Assembly (NCBI RefSeq): GCF_019977735.1
Contig: NZ_AP025018.1
Coordinates: forward strand, 10,172,580-10,236,579
From: Calothrix sp. PCC 7716
GTDB taxonomy: Bacteria > Cyanobacteriota > Cyanobacteriia > Cyanobacteriales > Nostocaceae
Direction: 5' to 3'
Length of the DNA: 64,000 nt
Part shown: in pieces, positions 1-8,535 of the stretch
Numbering within the stretch: position 1 is the first letter of the stretch
How the letters are laid out: each line of letters starts with the position of its first letter
Notes under the pieces: model-generated
Told to the model about the DNA's origin: nothing
The model's database searches: none
What the model saw: the letters and a program-made list of their open reading frames with translations, nothing else
Position numbers and translations under genes: made by a program

Positions 1-623
1 GGATTGACAAACAACGCACGTTCACCTGTTTCTGGATGGACACGTACCACCGGATGAATTGAAACTAGTGGATTGATAGCAATGCGTTGTGCAAGTTTAC
101 TATTACTAGGAAACTGCAAACCCGCATTAAAGCGATGTTCAGCTTTCAATCCATCTGCTAGCGCGCGCAGTGGTGCAGACAAACCTTCATAAGCTGCAAC
201 TAAATTAGTCCACGTTGTATCGCCACCGATACTAGGAACATCAACCGCGCGTAATATTGATCCCGCAGGTGGGTTGACAGCTGCTGTTACATCAGTATGC
301 CAACGACTCTCATAGCTGGAACGTCGCAAACCATTACGTTTCTCAAAGCGACTACGGTCAATCGTGAGAATTTCTGAGAAACCTTCGATTGGCTCATCTT
401 CGTGTGGATGCGCGTATGTAACATCACCAAAATAACCTGTGAATGCAATCTGTGCAGCATGGTCAAGATTTTGATTCCGAAAGAATACGACTTTCCATTT
501 CAATAATGCTTGACGGATTTCTTTAACTACATCATCACTCAAAGGACGGGAAATATCTACACCACTAATTTCGGCGCCGGTGAAACCTGATGTTGGTTTG
601 ACGTCAATGTGATTGTAACTCAT
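1..623 (-). CDS. TauD/TfdA-family Fe(II)/2-oxoglutarate dioxygenase (C-terminus outside window)
   Basis: The reverse strand is open from an ATG at 623 to the window edge, giving 207 residues of a family usually near 300. The N-terminus (MSYNHIDVKPTSGFTGAEIS) and the following segment (residues 55-70, VVFFRNQNLDHAAQIAFTGY) are typical of taurine, alkylsulfonate and alkylsulfate dioxygenases. WHTDVT holds the HxD half of the iron facial triad. The distal His and the 2-oxoglutarate-binding Arg lie beyond the window. The family releases sulfite or sulfate from organosulfur compounds in the cytoplasm. Substrate cannot be assigned; AtsK (alkyl sulfatase) or TauD are both plausible. A copy of the recurrent motif ATTTACCGTATTATA lies 120 bp upstream at 742-756. 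Confidence 0.88.
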   Translation of the reverse strand, partial: MSYNHIDVKPTSGFTGAEISGVDISRPLSDDVVKEIRQALLKWKVVFFRNQNLDHAAQIAFTGYFGDVTYAHPHEDEPIEGFSEILTIDRSRFEKRNGLRRSSYESRWHTDVTAAVNPPAGSILRAVDVPSIGGDTTWTNLVAAYEGLSAPLRALADGLKAEHRFNAGLQFPSNSKLAQRIAINPLVSIHPVVRVHPETGERALFVN

Positions 624-741
624 ATTTACTTCTCCACTTGGTTCGTAAGACTCTAGAAAGCTCTCGTCCAATTCATCTACTCGCTTAAAACATTTTGGAT
701 GAGCAATCGTAGCTTTTAACTATATTACACTATTTTGATAG

Positions 742-756
742 ATTTACCGTATTATA
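742..756. promoter_or_regulatory. Putative operator, ATTTAC(M)GTA(K)TATA motif, site 1
   Basis: ATTTACCGTATTATA lies between the divergent TauD-like gene (start 623) and the methyltransferase (start 844). It is one of about 12 near-identical copies seen upstream of sulfur- or redox-related genes in this window. The core TAC-N-GTA is an odd palindrome. The regulator is unknown and the function is inferred from recurrence only. Confidence 0.5.
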
Positions 757-843
757 AAAAATAATATTTTTGATTAATGGAATAATAGGTTTACAGGCGC
801 CAACTTATACATACTATATACTTGAACTTAATAGTACATTATT

Positions 844-1713
844 ATGTCTGATTTATCTAAATCACAAAACCTATTGTCAAATGAAGCTGTAAAACATTAT
901 GAAGCTGGTGAAGAAGCTCAACGATTATTAAAAGGTACAAGTCGCTTAGAGTTTGAACGTACTAAAGAACTTCTTAGTCGCTATTTACCTCCTCCACCCG
1001 CAGTCATTTATGATGTTGGTGGAGGTTCAGGAGTTTATGCTTTCTGGCTTGCAGAACAGGGATATGAAGTTCATTTAATTGATGCAGTTCCTTTACATAT
1101 AGAACAAGCGCGCGTTGCTTCTAAATCTCAATCTGCTCAACTTGTGAATATCATAGTTGGGGATGCTCGTCAATTAAATCAAGTGTCTAATAGTGCTGAT
1201 GCTGTTCTTTTACTTGGCCCGTTATATCATTTAATAGAACGTAGTGACCGTGTAACTGCATTACGTGAAGCTCATCGTGTTTTAAAAAGCGAAGGTTTGA
1301 TTTTTGCTGCTGGAATTTCTCGCTTTGCCTCAACTTTAGATGGGTTATTTAGCGGGTATCTTGATGACCCAGATTTTGTAAAGATTGTACAACAGGATTT
1401 AATTGATGGACAACATCGCAACCCGAAAAACCATCCTGCTTACTTTACCACAGCATTTCTACATCAACCAGAAGAATTAAAGTCAGAGGTAGAAGACGCA
1501 GGTTTCTATACTGAAAATATTTTAGCTATCGAAGGAGCAGGTTGGTTATTACAAAACTTTGAGGAGCATTGGAGCAATCCAAGGTGCCGCTCTAGACTGT
1601 TAGAATCTATTCGTTGGGTAGAAAATGAACCTTCTATATTAGGTGTAAGCGCTCATATTTTGGCTGTTGGGAAAAAGGCGCCTGTTTTTAATTATGGCAC
1701 GCATAAAGAATAA
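844..1713 (+). CDS. Class I SAM-dependent methyltransferase
   Basis: 289 residues with a Rossmann methyltransferase core. Motif I is VIYDVGGGSGVYAFWLAEQG (about residues 54-73), followed by the acidic ribose-binding end of strand 2 (HLIDAVPLHI) and a post-motif II/III region (DAVLLLGPLYHLIERSDR). It belongs to the Methyltransf_11 type of soluble small-molecule methyltransferase; substrate is unknown. No good Shine-Dalgarno is visible before ATG 844. Its last ~35 nt are duplicated at 9714-9750 before the GNAT gene, suggesting methyltransferase and GNAT were once adjacent. The proximity to TauD and a shared putative operator make a link with organosulfur metabolism possible but unproven. Confidence 0.85.
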   Translation: MSDLSKSQNLLSNEAVKHYEAGEEAQRLLKGTSRLEFERTKELLSRYLPPPPAVIYDVGGGSGVYAFWLAEQGYEVHLIDAVPLHIEQARVASKSQSAQLVNIIVGDARQLNQVSNSADAVLLLGPLYHLIERSDRVTALREAHRVLKSEGLIFAAGISRFASTLDGLFSGYLDDPDFVKIVQQDLIDGQHRNPKNHPAYFTTAFLHQPEELKSEVEDAGFYTENILAIEGAGWLLQNFEEHWSNPRCRSRLLESIRWVENEPSILGVSAHILAVGKKAPVFNYGTHKE

Positions 1714-1736
1714 TATAATTGGCAGAATCTAATTCT
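1677..1736. repeat. Direct repeat copy 1: methyltransferase 3' end plus GNAT 5' scar
   Basis: The segment contains GGCGCC, the last codons of the methyltransferase and then about 25 nt matching the start of the GNAT gene at 9783 (AATTGGCAGAATCT). The second copy lies at 9714-9823, where the two blocks are separated by the GNAT promoter/start region (about 50 nt). Here that spacer is deleted and GNAT sequence stops after about 25 nt. The pair brackets an ~8-kb block. Confidence 0.8.
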
Positions 1737-1749
1737 CAAAAGTAAATTG

Positions 1750-1785
1750 TGTAGAGACAAGGGTTTAATCACGTCTCTACATTTT
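1750..1785. repeat. Interspersed palindromic repeat (GTAGAGAC...GTCTCTAC type)
   Basis: An imperfect inverted repeat with arms GTAGAGAC and GTCTCTAC, followed by a T-rich run. The same family occurs at 2891-2918, 33908-33935 (perfect 28-bp palindrome) and 60916-60953 inside a gene. It may also act as a transcription terminator after the methyltransferase. Confidence 0.75.
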
Positions 1786-1823
1786 TCCGAAGATATTTAT
1801 TATTCTCGTTTCGGTTGATAAAG

Positions 1824-2579
1824 TTATGCGTTTGCCTCTGAAACTTTAACCTCTTCTTCTGTTAAATTCGTCTGATTTTTGTACGGTCGAATTATGGCGT
1901 AAACACCTACAACCCAAGCAAGCGCAATCAACCATCCTGCTATAATATCGCTAGGAAAATGAACTGCTAAATATAACCGTGTCCAAGCAACTCCTGGCAC
2001 AAAAGCGGCGCCAAATATAAAAGCGAGTACACGCCAGCGGGTATGCCAAGCTAAAACAATTAAAATTGCTGCAAATGTAAAACTTGCCATTGCATGACCG
2101 CTAGGAAATGCAAAACTCCCTTCGTGAACTATTGGCTCCCAAAGGTGAGGACGCACGCGATGAAAAAACACTTTTGCAGCATGATTAATTGTTGCGCTTC
2201 CGAAACCTGCCGCTAATAAATAAGCAGACAGGCGCCATCTCTTGCTAAAAACCAGTACTAGATTTATTACAAGCAAAACTGGTATTAAAGTCTTTGGAGA
2301 GCCAATTTTAGCTAAGGTGACAGCAAAAACGTCAAGCTGTGAATTTACTGTTTCATGAACTGCGAGCAAAATTGGCACATCGAAAGGAAAACCAGCTTCA
2401 TATTGCCATAGCTTGGTAGCCATGATTCCAAAGATTTGTAAAGGAATATAAACTCCTATTGCTAGCAGTAATAACTGGTGCCAGTTATTAGCTAATAACT
2501 TACTGATAAATTTTATCCCGTTATCAAAGTTAAACTTTTGTTTTTCGATTTCTGGAAGATTGTTGTTTTCTACTTTCAT
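1824..2579 (-). CDS. PAP2-superfamily membrane phosphatase
   Basis: 251 residues with about six membrane segments. The three phosphatase motifs are present in order: K-x6-RP (KVFFHRVRP), PSGH (FAFPSGHAMAS) and R-x5-H-x3-D (TRLYLAVHFPSD, with Thr where Ser is usual). Such enzymes dephosphorylate phosphatidate, undecaprenyl pyrophosphate or related lipid phosphates at the membrane. An extra N-terminal helix (about 30-55) precedes the core. It is divergently arranged with a small ORF at 2632. Specific substrate is not readable from sequence. Confidence 0.9.
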   Translation of the reverse strand: MKVENNNLPEIEKQKFNFDNGIKFISKLLANNWHQLLLLAIGVYIPLQIFGIMATKLWQYEAGFPFDVPILLAVHETVNSQLDVFAVTLAKIGSPKTLIPVLLVINLVLVFSKRWRLSAYLLAAGFGSATINHAAKVFFHRVRPHLWEPIVHEGSFAFPSGHAMASFTFAAILIVLAWHTRWRVLAFIFGAAFVPGVAWTRLYLAVHFPSDIIAGWLIALAWVVGVYAIIRPYKNQTNLTEEEVKVSEANA

Positions 2580-2631
2580 AATTCGCTATGATGGGGTTAA
2601 TGAATTATTTGAATCTTTGAAGAGTAAAGCT

Positions 2632-2880
2632 GTGAATAACTTGTTGATATCAGGTCTGGTCTGCTTGGCAATCGCGATTATCGGGCAAGCAAAACTTTTT
2701 TTTCTTGAAATTAATCCTGGCTGTTTCGGAAGATTACTAGCTTTGATTGTTGGTATTTTCTGTTTAAGTTCAACCATGTCTAATGGTTTATTTTCAATAC
2801 CCACTGAACAATTAAACAGCTTTGTACAAGAAGCTATTCCTAGGTTTAGAGAAATGATTGATCAAGTTTTGAATGCGTAA
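2632..2880 (+). CDS. Small membrane protein of unknown function
   Basis: An open frame extends from 2560, but that start lies inside the 5' end of the opposite-strand PAP2 gene, so a later start such as GTG 2632 is more credible (82 residues). The product has one or two hydrophobic stretches (LLISGLVCLAIAIIGQ and LLALIVGIFCLSS) and an amphipathic C-terminus. It is divergent from the PAP2 gene. No family is recognised, and it could be a conserved cyanobacterial membrane peptide. Confidence 0.4.
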   Translation: MNNLLISGLVCLAIAIIGQAKLFFLEINPGCFGRLLALIVGIFCLSSTMSNGLFSIPTEQLNSFVQEAIPRFREMIDQVLNA

Positions 2881-3496
2881 TTGGTTAATGCTGTAGAGAC
2901 GTGATTAATCACGTCTTTACATTACATTTTACAATTTTTGCTTTAATCGGATTTTACATTTTCATCCATATTTATACTCACCATCTTCAGTACAAACTTA
3001 CCGCCCAGAAATAAAAAAGTCAAGCACAATATGTTTTTAAATCGATAAATATAAATAATTGAACGAACCGTAGGTTGGAGTCTTTCCTTAAATATTTAGT
3101 CAGGGGTTAGCATCATGTATGTAGTCGATGTTAAAAATATAGCAAACATTCAAGCTGGCACCAGCGTGGTTGAGGCAGCAGAGAGCGCAATTAATTGGAC
3201 TAGCAACAGGTAATGAGAGTGAAATATACTTAGTAACGATAAATACAAATGTCGGAAATTTTAGCTTTTTAGTAGGTGAGTAAAGAAAATAACCTTTGCT
3301 TATGCTTTGAAAAAAAAATAATATTTGATTTTAGATGACTGGGGGCTTAATCTAAAACTATGCTTGCAGACAGAGGCGAAGACAAGAGGACATGCCAATT
3401 GCGTCTCCCATTCATCTCTCAGTCTTGGCTTTAATTAAAGTCATTAATCATAAGCATACTTATTTTATTGTTGTGCAATCTAAAGGGTGATGAATT
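2881..3496. other. Intergenic region with palindromic repeat and a 32-codon ORF
   Basis: This 616-bp gap holds the palindromic repeat GTAGAGACGTGATTAATCACGTCTTTAC-type element at 2891-2918. It also has a short ORF at 3115-3213 preceded by AGGGG and an AT-rich element at 3311-3330 (AAAAAAAATAATATTTGATT). Similar AT-rich elements recur at 5797 and 8712 upstream of other genes of this block. Confidence 0.6.
3115..3213 (+). CDS. Possible 32-residue peptide
   Basis: ATG 3115 preceded by an AGGGG-like ribosome site opens a 32-codon frame ending in tandem stops (TAA TGA). The sequence (MYVVDVKNIANIQAGTSVVE at the start) has no recognised family. It may be a real small protein, a leader peptide, or a remnant of a longer decayed gene. 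Low confidence. Confidence 0.2.
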   Translation: MYVVDVKNIANIQAGTSVVEAAESAINWTSNR

Positions 3497-4333
3497 GTGA
3501 ACATCCTAGAGTTTTCTTTGTTGATTTTTATTGGGTCATTTGGCGCAGGCTTTTTAGGTGCGTTGACTGGGTTAGGGGGTGGAGTGGTTATTGTCCCCTT
3601 GTTAACTTCGGTGTTTGGTGTTGATATTCGATACGCAATTGGCGCCTCCTTAGTATCTGTAATCGCGACTTCTTGCGCTGCAGCATCAACATATATAAAG
3701 AAAGGCTATACTAATCTGCGCTTAGGAATGTTTCTAGAAGTCGCAACGATAGGGGGAGCATTAATTGGAGCAACAATAGCTTCTTTTATCTCTGTAAAAA
3801 TTCTCACTATTGTACTTGCGATAGTACTACTTTATTCAGCTTATATATCAGGAAAACCGAAACCTGAACAAACCGAGGAAGAGGCGCCTTCGGAGTTAGC
3901 AGTTAGTCTCAAACTCAATGGAACATATCCAACTGAGGAAGGAATTACAGCATATCAAGTTCATGCAGTGCCTGCTGGGTTTGGCATCATGACTATAGCA
4001 GGATTACTTTCTGGTTTACTAGGTATTGGTTCAGGTGCGTTTAAAGTTTTGGCAATGGATCAAGCAATGGGTATCCCATTCAAAGTTTCCACAAGCACCA
4101 GTAATTTTATGATTGGTGTAACCGCAGCAGCTAGTGCAGGTGTTTACCTTGCATGGGGATATATTGAACCAGGTATAACAATGCCTGTGATGCTAGGTGT
4201 ATTACCTGGCGCCTTATTGGGAGCGAAAGTTTTAGTCGGAGCAAAAACTCAAACTTTAAGAATAGTTTTTAGTTTTGTACTTGCCGCAATGGCATTAAAG
4301 ATGGTCTACAACAGCTTGACAGGAGGATTATAA
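3497..4333 (+). CDS. TauE/SafE-family sulfite/anion exporter
   Basis: 278 residues, start GTG 3497 with AAAGGG nearby. The protein is two homologous halves of hydrophobic helices with the family's glycine-rich repeats: FGAGFLGALTGLGGGVVIVP (about 15-34) and GLLSGLLGIGSGAFKVLA (about 169-186), joined by a charged loop (about 115-150). TauE/SafE proteins export sulfite, sulfoacetate or related anions. It overlaps functionally with the following DUF1634 gene, 1 bp downstream, a common pairing. It lies in the ~8-kb block between the methyltransferase and GNAT repeats. A TauE fragment also exists at 20375-20800. Confidence 0.9.
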   Translation: MNILEFSLLIFIGSFGAGFLGALTGLGGGVVIVPLLTSVFGVDIRYAIGASLVSVIATSCAAASTYIKKGYTNLRLGMFLEVATIGGALIGATIASFISVKILTIVLAIVLLYSAYISGKPKPEQTEEEAPSELAVSLKLNGTYPTEEGITAYQVHAVPAGFGIMTIAGLLSGLLGIGSGAFKVLAMDQAMGIPFKVSTSTSNFMIGVTAAASAGVYLAWGYIEPGITMPVMLGVLPGALLGAKVLVGAKTQTLRIVFSFVLAAMALKMVYNSLTGGL

Positions 4334-4334
4334 A

Positions 4335-4754
4335 ATGCATTTATCTAATTTTGATAACCAGGGTCTTGATAAAAACGTTTATTCAAATCATGACGAACAG
4401 CAATTAGAAAATTTGATAAGTAACTTACTCAGATTCGGCGTTATTGCTGCCTGCTCGACAGTGTTAATAGGTGGAGTTTTATACTTAGCTCAATCTGGTA
4501 TGCAGCCTGTAGACTACCGATTTTTTGAAGGTCAACCATCTGTATTAAATGCTCCTAAGTTAATGATTAGTGGAGTTTTAGTAGGTAGTTACAACAGCAT
4601 TATCATACTTGGACTCTTACTATTAATCGCTATTCCGATTGTCAGAGTTATACTCTCACTATTAACGTTTGTGAAACAAAGAGATTTGACGTACATAACA
4701 ATGACATCTCTTGCGTTATCAGGATTAATTTATAGTTTCGTCACCGCTTGCTAA
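4335..4754 (+). CDS. DUF1634 membrane protein, TauE partner
   Basis: 139 residues with three predicted helices (about 30-53, 75-102 and 118-137) after a polar N-terminus. This matches DUF1634, a small membrane family often encoded directly after TauE/SafE exporters. Start ATG 4335 follows the TauE stop by one base and AGGAGG lies just upstream (4320-4325) as a strong ribosome site. Probably an accessory subunit; mechanism unknown. Confidence 0.8.
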   Translation: MHLSNFDNQGLDKNVYSNHDEQQLENLISNLLRFGVIAACSTVLIGGVLYLAQSGMQPVDYRFFEGQPSVLNAPKLMISGVLVGSYNSIIILGLLLLIAIPIVRVILSLLTFVKQRDLTYITMTSLALSGLIYSFVTAC

Positions 4755-4771
4755 GAGGCAGTACTAAGACA

Positions 4772-4951
4772 ATGACAGAACAACTCGTCAATACCTCGTC
4801 AAATGCAGGAATTGGAATTTTGGTAGCACTCGTCGTGATTATGTTTTTAGAGGCAGCTATATTTGCTGTAATTGCATACATTTTGAATTTAATCCTGTGT
4901 AATTCAAAGGGTAAGAGGCGAAGGAATATTAAGATTACGCCAATAAATTAA
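4772..4951 (+). CDS. Small single-span membrane protein
   Basis: The frame opens at 4748 inside the DUF1634 gene, but ATG 4772 (MTEQLVNTSSNAGIG) is a likelier start, giving 59 residues. One long hydrophobic helix (VALVVIMFLEAAIFAVIAYI) is followed by a basic tail (KGKRRRNIK). It is in the same direction as the TauE-DUF1634 pair and may be part of that transporter. No family recognised. Confidence 0.45.
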   Translation: MTEQLVNTSSNAGIGILVALVVIMFLEAAIFAVIAYILNLILCNSKGKRRRNIKITPIN

Positions 4952-5032
4952 TCTAGCAGGGGTGGGTGGTAGGGCTTTGTGAAGTTTGAACAACTTCAAA
5001 TGAACAATTGTATTTCTCAAAGGATAAAAACC

Positions 5033-5647
5033 ATGAAATTTTTGAAAGTGGCTCTTGTTGTTGCAGTAATGTTGGTTAATTTAGTCATCGCTCAACCATC
5101 TTGGGCAGACCCAAATTACCGCCAAAACCCTGATTACATTGCAGTGACAAAGACCCTCAAAGAGTTAAAAGAAAATGTACAAGGTGCAATTCCAGATTCC
5201 GTACAACAGCGAATTGATGAATTAGAGTATCAAAAACAGGCAATAAAATCAGGAACTGCATGGGGACAGTGCCGCAACGAGAGTGGCGCCAACCTGGCAA
5301 TTTACGGAACTGGTAGTGAAGAATCTGAAGAGAGTGGCAACAAAAATCAACTTTACTTCTTAGGAAACGGTCAAACCACACCTGACCAATGGGACTGTCA
5401 AGGTGTTTATCTTCCTAGCAATGTTAAGGTTGCTTCCCTAGATAAGACTGGTGCTGCCGCAGTCAAAATCATGGATGGTACACAAATCTTAGTTAAGAAA
5501 AATCCAAAAACTTCTGAACTAGAGTTAAATCTTCCCGACGCGAAAATTGTCAAATCTGACGAAAAGGGTTGGTTTATCCCCAACGTATCACAAGCATTCA
5601 TTAATTCTCGCATTCCCAACACTTTCTCTGGTGGCGATAATGGTTAG
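5033..5647 (+). CDS. Secreted protein of unknown function
   Basis: ATG 5033 with AAAGGA upstream is preferred over the frame start at 4979, because it places a signal peptide at the N-terminus (MKFLKVALVVAVMLVNLVIA, cleavage near SWA-DP). The mature part of about 175 residues has two cysteines (GQCRNES and WDCQGVY) that could form a disulfide, and an acidic middle. It ends in SGGDNG. It may be periplasmic. No family is recognised. It follows the TauE operon and is followed by a tandem repeat and hairpin. Confidence 0.6.
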   Translation: MKFLKVALVVAVMLVNLVIAQPSWADPNYRQNPDYIAVTKTLKELKENVQGAIPDSVQQRIDELEYQKQAIKSGTAWGQCRNESGANLAIYGTGSEESEESGNKNQLYFLGNGQTTPDQWDCQGVYLPSNVKVASLDKTGAAAVKIMDGTQILVKKNPKTSELELNLPDAKIVKSDEKGWFIPNVSQAFINSRIPNTFSGGDNG

Positions 5648-5653
5648 AGTATC

Positions 5654-5684
5654 GAGTGCTGAGTGTTGAGTGCTGAGTGCTGAG
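5654..5684. repeat. Short tandem heptamer repeat (GAGTGCT x4)
   Basis: Four head-to-tail copies of GAGTGCT (one with GAGTGTT) plus a partial copy. Short tandemly repeated heptanucleotides are a known feature of heterocystous cyanobacteria. A second array (AACTCCT x3) lies at 56920-56944. Confidence 0.85.
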
Positions 5685-5710
5685 GGTATAGGGCGCCTGA
5701 AATAGCAGAT

Positions 5711-5745
5711 TTAGATTCCTGTTTTCTTCAAGAAGACAGGAATCT
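5711..5745. terminator. Hairpin, probable terminator of the TauE block
   Basis: Arms AGATTCCTGTTTTCTT and AAGAAGACAGGAATCT pair almost perfectly around a 2-4 nt loop. An AT-rich but not pure T-tract follows. It sits 65 bp after the secreted-protein gene. Confidence 0.6.
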
Positions 5746-5967
5746 AATTTATATAGGTTTTTCAAACTATTGTTTAATACATTTTATTTATCATCTAAAA
5801 AAATAATAGTGTTTGATTTTGCCACAAAAATTACTTATTGTTAAAACATACCTAGATAACGACTTGAATTCATGACATTTACGAATACTTAAATTAAAAG
5901 CTGTTAATAGCGCAAATAAACCAAATTTATAATTGGTTTATAACTTACAATCATGAGGAGTATTAAA

Positions 5968-6717
5968 ATGATAGAGCATTTAAGTGGGCACATAAATTTA
6001 GATACTGTATTTACCTTTAAAACATTTGGTCTTTTAATAGTCTTAGTAGTATTAGAAACTGTTCTTTCCGCTGATAATGCAGTTGCGTTAGCTGCTTTGG
6101 TTCAAGATATTAAAGACCCAACTCAACAACAACGCGCTTTAAATTGGGGATTAATTATTGCTTTTATATTGCGGATTACCTTACTTTTTACCGCTACATG
6201 GGTAATTAAGTTCTGGCAATTTGAGTTGGGAGGCGCCCTTTATTTACTATGGTTATCAGGTAAGCATTTCTGGAATTATTTTTACCCAGAAGCCGAGTCG
6301 GGGCAAGAAATTACTGAGTCATCAAAAGATAAAAGTTGCGCTTTCGGACAATTAATTTTATTAATAGCTTTCACAGACTTAGCATTCTCTATAGATAGTG
6401 TCACAGCAGCAGTAGCAGTTTCAAGTCAAACATGGTTAGTTTTAACTGGCTGCATTATTGGTATTATCACTTTGCGATTTATGGCTGGTTTATTTGTTCG
6501 TTGGTTATCGGAGTTTACTTATTTGCTTGATGCAGCTTATTTGACTGTGTTCAGCGTAGGTGTACGATTAATGTTTAAAGCCATCGTACCCGACCACGTA
6601 CCACCTCAATGGATGATGCTAACATTAATTGCTACTCTCTTCGTGTGGGGATTTTCTAAACGAGTTGTATCTGTCAACGGAGATGGTGTACTACAAAATT
6701 ATGAACAAGAAGGGTAA
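5968..6717 (+). CDS. TerC-family integral membrane protein
   Basis: 249 residues from ATG 5968, which has GAGGAG 8-12 nt upstream; the in-frame ATG 5953 overlaps that ribosome site and is less likely. About seven helices. The conserved acidic signatures are present: ETVLSADNAVALAALV near the N-terminus and DLAFSIDSVTAAVAV mid-protein. TerC proteins are linked to tellurite resistance and to Mn2+ efflux or membrane-protein metallation. Here the neighbours (TauE, SPFH, CadD) suggest metal or oxyanion stress. It is 126 bp before the SPFH gene with a repeat in between. Confidence 0.9.
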   Translation: MIEHLSGHINLDTVFTFKTFGLLIVLVVLETVLSADNAVALAALVQDIKDPTQQQRALNWGLIIAFILRITLLFTATWVIKFWQFELGGALYLLWLSGKHFWNYFYPEAESGQEITESSKDKSCAFGQLILLIAFTDLAFSIDSVTAAVAVSSQTWLVLTGCIIGIITLRFMAGLFVRWLSEFTYLLDAAYLTVFSVGVRLMFKAIVPDHVPPQWMMLTLIATLFVWGFSKRVVSVNGDGVLQNYEQEG

Positions 6718-6725
6718 TTTACAAA

Positions 6726-6835
6726 ATTTTCTTGTGGAGCGGGCATCCCTGCCCGCCCCTAGATTTAAGACGGGCAAGGATGCCCATTCCACAAAAGTAA
6801 TAATCTCCCATTCCACAAGAGTAATAATGCATTGA
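6726..6835. repeat. Interspersed inverted repeat (TTGTGGA-GCGGGCATCC type)
   Basis: Arms CTTGTGGAGCGGGCATCC and GGATGCCCATTCCACAA face each other around GCCCGCCCC...GACGGGC. The outer part CATTCCACAA(A/G)AGTAATAAT is then duplicated in tandem. A related element is at 42818-42850. This is a non-coding cyanobacterial repeat; the short ORF across it is spurious. Confidence 0.7.
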
Positions 6836-6858
6836 ACTAATAAGTGAAATATAAATAT

Positions 6859-7833
6859 ATGAACATAGAATCACTAATTGACATTAGCACTAACACCAAC
6901 AGCAGAGCTACCGTAGCACCACCATCGAAACCAAACAAAGATATTCAAGCAATTGTTAGAATTGTTTTATTGCTTTTAGCATTGACTATTATCTGTAGCT
7001 TTTTCTCAATTGTCGGTGCTGGAGAAAGAGGCGTTTTGATGAAGTTTGGTGAGGTGCAACCCGAAGTGTTAGCAGAAGGAATTCATCCTGTAATTCCAAT
7101 TATGCATACTGTTGAAAAGCTAAGTGTACGGGTACAAAGTCAAGAAATTTCCACCGAAGCATCATCAAAAGACCTGCAAAATATACATACAGATGTAGCA
7201 CTTAACTGGCATATAATCCCAGAAAAGGCAAATCTAATTTTTCAGCGCGTTGGTAATCATGACGCAATTGTTAACCGTATTATCAATCCAGCGGTTAAAG
7301 AAGTGCTAAAAGCTGTAATGGCAAAATATACCGCTGAAGAAATTATTACCGCACGCGGAGAGGTTAAAAGCGAGGTTGATAATGTTTTAACGTCTCGGTT
7401 GGCAACCTACGATATCGAAATTGATGATATTTCTCTTGTAAATATTCACTTCTCAGACCAATTTAACCATGCTGTCGAAGCAAAGCAAATTGCTGAACAA
7501 GAAGCTAAACGCACGGGATTTCTAGCTCTGAAAGCTGAGAAACAAGCACAAGCAACGGTTAATTTAGCGAAAGGAGAAGCTGAAGCGCATAGTTTGATAG
7601 TCAAGTCACTAACACCCGCAATACTACAACGACAAGCAATAGCTAGATGGGATGGTAGAATGCCTTGGATATCGGCAGGTGGTGATAACGGTACTAGACT
7701 ATTTCAATTAGAATTAGACGAAATCGTCAAAGCTGCACAAAAAAATCCTGACCAAGTAAGAGTAGAATCTCGGTCAGAATTAACCGACGTACTTCTTAAA
7801 GAAAAAGAATCAGAGCAATCGAATAAAAATTAA
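6859..7833 (+). CDS. Prohibitin/SPFH (band 7) family protein
   Basis: About 324 residues from ATG 6859 (a GTG at 6844 in the same frame is possible). A polar N-terminus precedes a single membrane helix (IVRIVLLLLALTIICSFFSI). The SPFH domain follows (GAGERGVLMKFGEVQPEVLA; PAVKEVLKAVMAKYTAEEII), and then a coiled-coil rich in Ala/Glu/Lys (about 200-250). These proteins form membrane rings that scaffold proteases or lipids. It is 12 bp before the first CadD-like gene, so probably co-transcribed. Confidence 0.88.
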   Translation: MNIESLIDISTNTNSRATVAPPSKPNKDIQAIVRIVLLLLALTIICSFFSIVGAGERGVLMKFGEVQPEVLAEGIHPVIPIMHTVEKLSVRVQSQEISTEASSKDLQNIHTDVALNWHIIPEKANLIFQRVGNHDAIVNRIINPAVKEVLKAVMAKYTAEEIITARGEVKSEVDNVLTSRLATYDIEIDDISLVNIHFSDQFNHAVEAKQIAEQEAKRTGFLALKAEKQAQATVNLAKGEAEAHSLIVKSLTPAILQRQAIARWDGRMPWISAGGDNGTRLFQLELDEIVKAAQKNPDQVRVESRSELTDVLLKEKESEQSNKN

Positions 7834-7845
7834 AATGGAACCACG

Positions 7846-8535
7846 ATGAATGACTTTATTAGTGCAATCTCTACTGGGTTTGCAGCCTTCACTGCCACTA
7901 ATTTAGATGATATTGTTGTCTTGCTGTTGTTTTTCTCGCAGGTAAATGCTTCCTTCCGCACTCAGCATATCGTTATCGGACAATATTTAGGTTTTACAGC
8001 GCTTGTGCTTGCCAGTCTACCTAGTTTCTTTGGTGGTAGATTATTTCCACAATCTTGGATTGGACTTTTAGGCACCGTTCCTATTATTATTGGCATTAAT
8101 CGTTTCTTCAATCCAGAAACAGATGACTCGGAACCCCCAAGCCAAAGCGAATTTCAAAATCCTTTGTTAGCTAGCTTGTTCTCTCCGCAAGCTTACAGTG
8201 TTGCTGCTGTTACCATAGCAAATGGTGGTGATAATCTCAGCATTTATGTTCCACTATTTGCAAACAGTACACCCGATGAGTTAGGAGTTATCTTAACTAT
8301 CTTCTTTTCCTTGGTAGCAGTTTGGTGTTATGTAGCGTATCGGTTAACGAAAATCCCCGCACTTGGCACAGTTTTAACACGCTACGGTAGTTACTTTGTA
8401 CCTTTTGTTCTCATCGGCTTGGGTATTTTTATCCTAGTTGAAAGTCATACTCTTGAAAATCGTGGTTTGCTTGTAATTACCGCTTCACTCATCGGTTTCT
8501 GCTTGATAACAGAAGCTAAACAAGAGTATTTGTAG
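7846..8535 (+). CDS. Cadmium-resistance-transporter (CadD) family protein, copy 1
   Basis: 229 residues with about six helices. Family hallmarks are FTATNLDDIVVLLLFFSQVN near the N-terminus and VTIANGGDNLSIYVPLFA in the middle. CadD-type transporters export Cd2+ or act in other cation resistance. The gene follows the SPFH gene by 12 bp. It is clearly paralogous to 8950-9609: the same motifs and length, with shared phrases such as TALVLASLPSFFGG versus TALVIASLPGFFGG. Substrate is not predictable. Confidence 0.85.
   Translation: MNDFISAISTGFAAFTATNLDDIVVLLLFFSQVNASFRTQHIVIGQYLGFTALVLASLPSFFGGRLFPQSWIGLLGTVPIIIGINRFFNPETDDSEPPSQSEFQNPLLASLFSPQAYSVAAVTIANGGDNLSIYVPLFANSTPDELGVILTIFFSLVAVWCYVAYRLTKIPALGTVLTRYGSYFVPFVLIGLGIFILVESHTLENRGLLVITASLIGFCLITEAKQEYL

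Larger units (their letters stand above)
5648..5967. other. Intergenic region: heptamer repeats, hairpin, AT-rich element
   Basis: This 320-bp gap contains the heptamer array at 5654-5684, a GGCGCC at 5691, the hairpin at 5711-5745 and, at 5781-5820, an AT-rich stretch resembling that at 8695-8730. The latter is about 150 bp before the TerC gene. No gene is seen. Confidence 0.6.

Noticed and set aside
6629-6835. 68-codon ORF overlapping the TerC 3' end and repeat
   Set aside because: It lies in another frame of the TerC gene and continues through an inverted repeat; no ribosome site.
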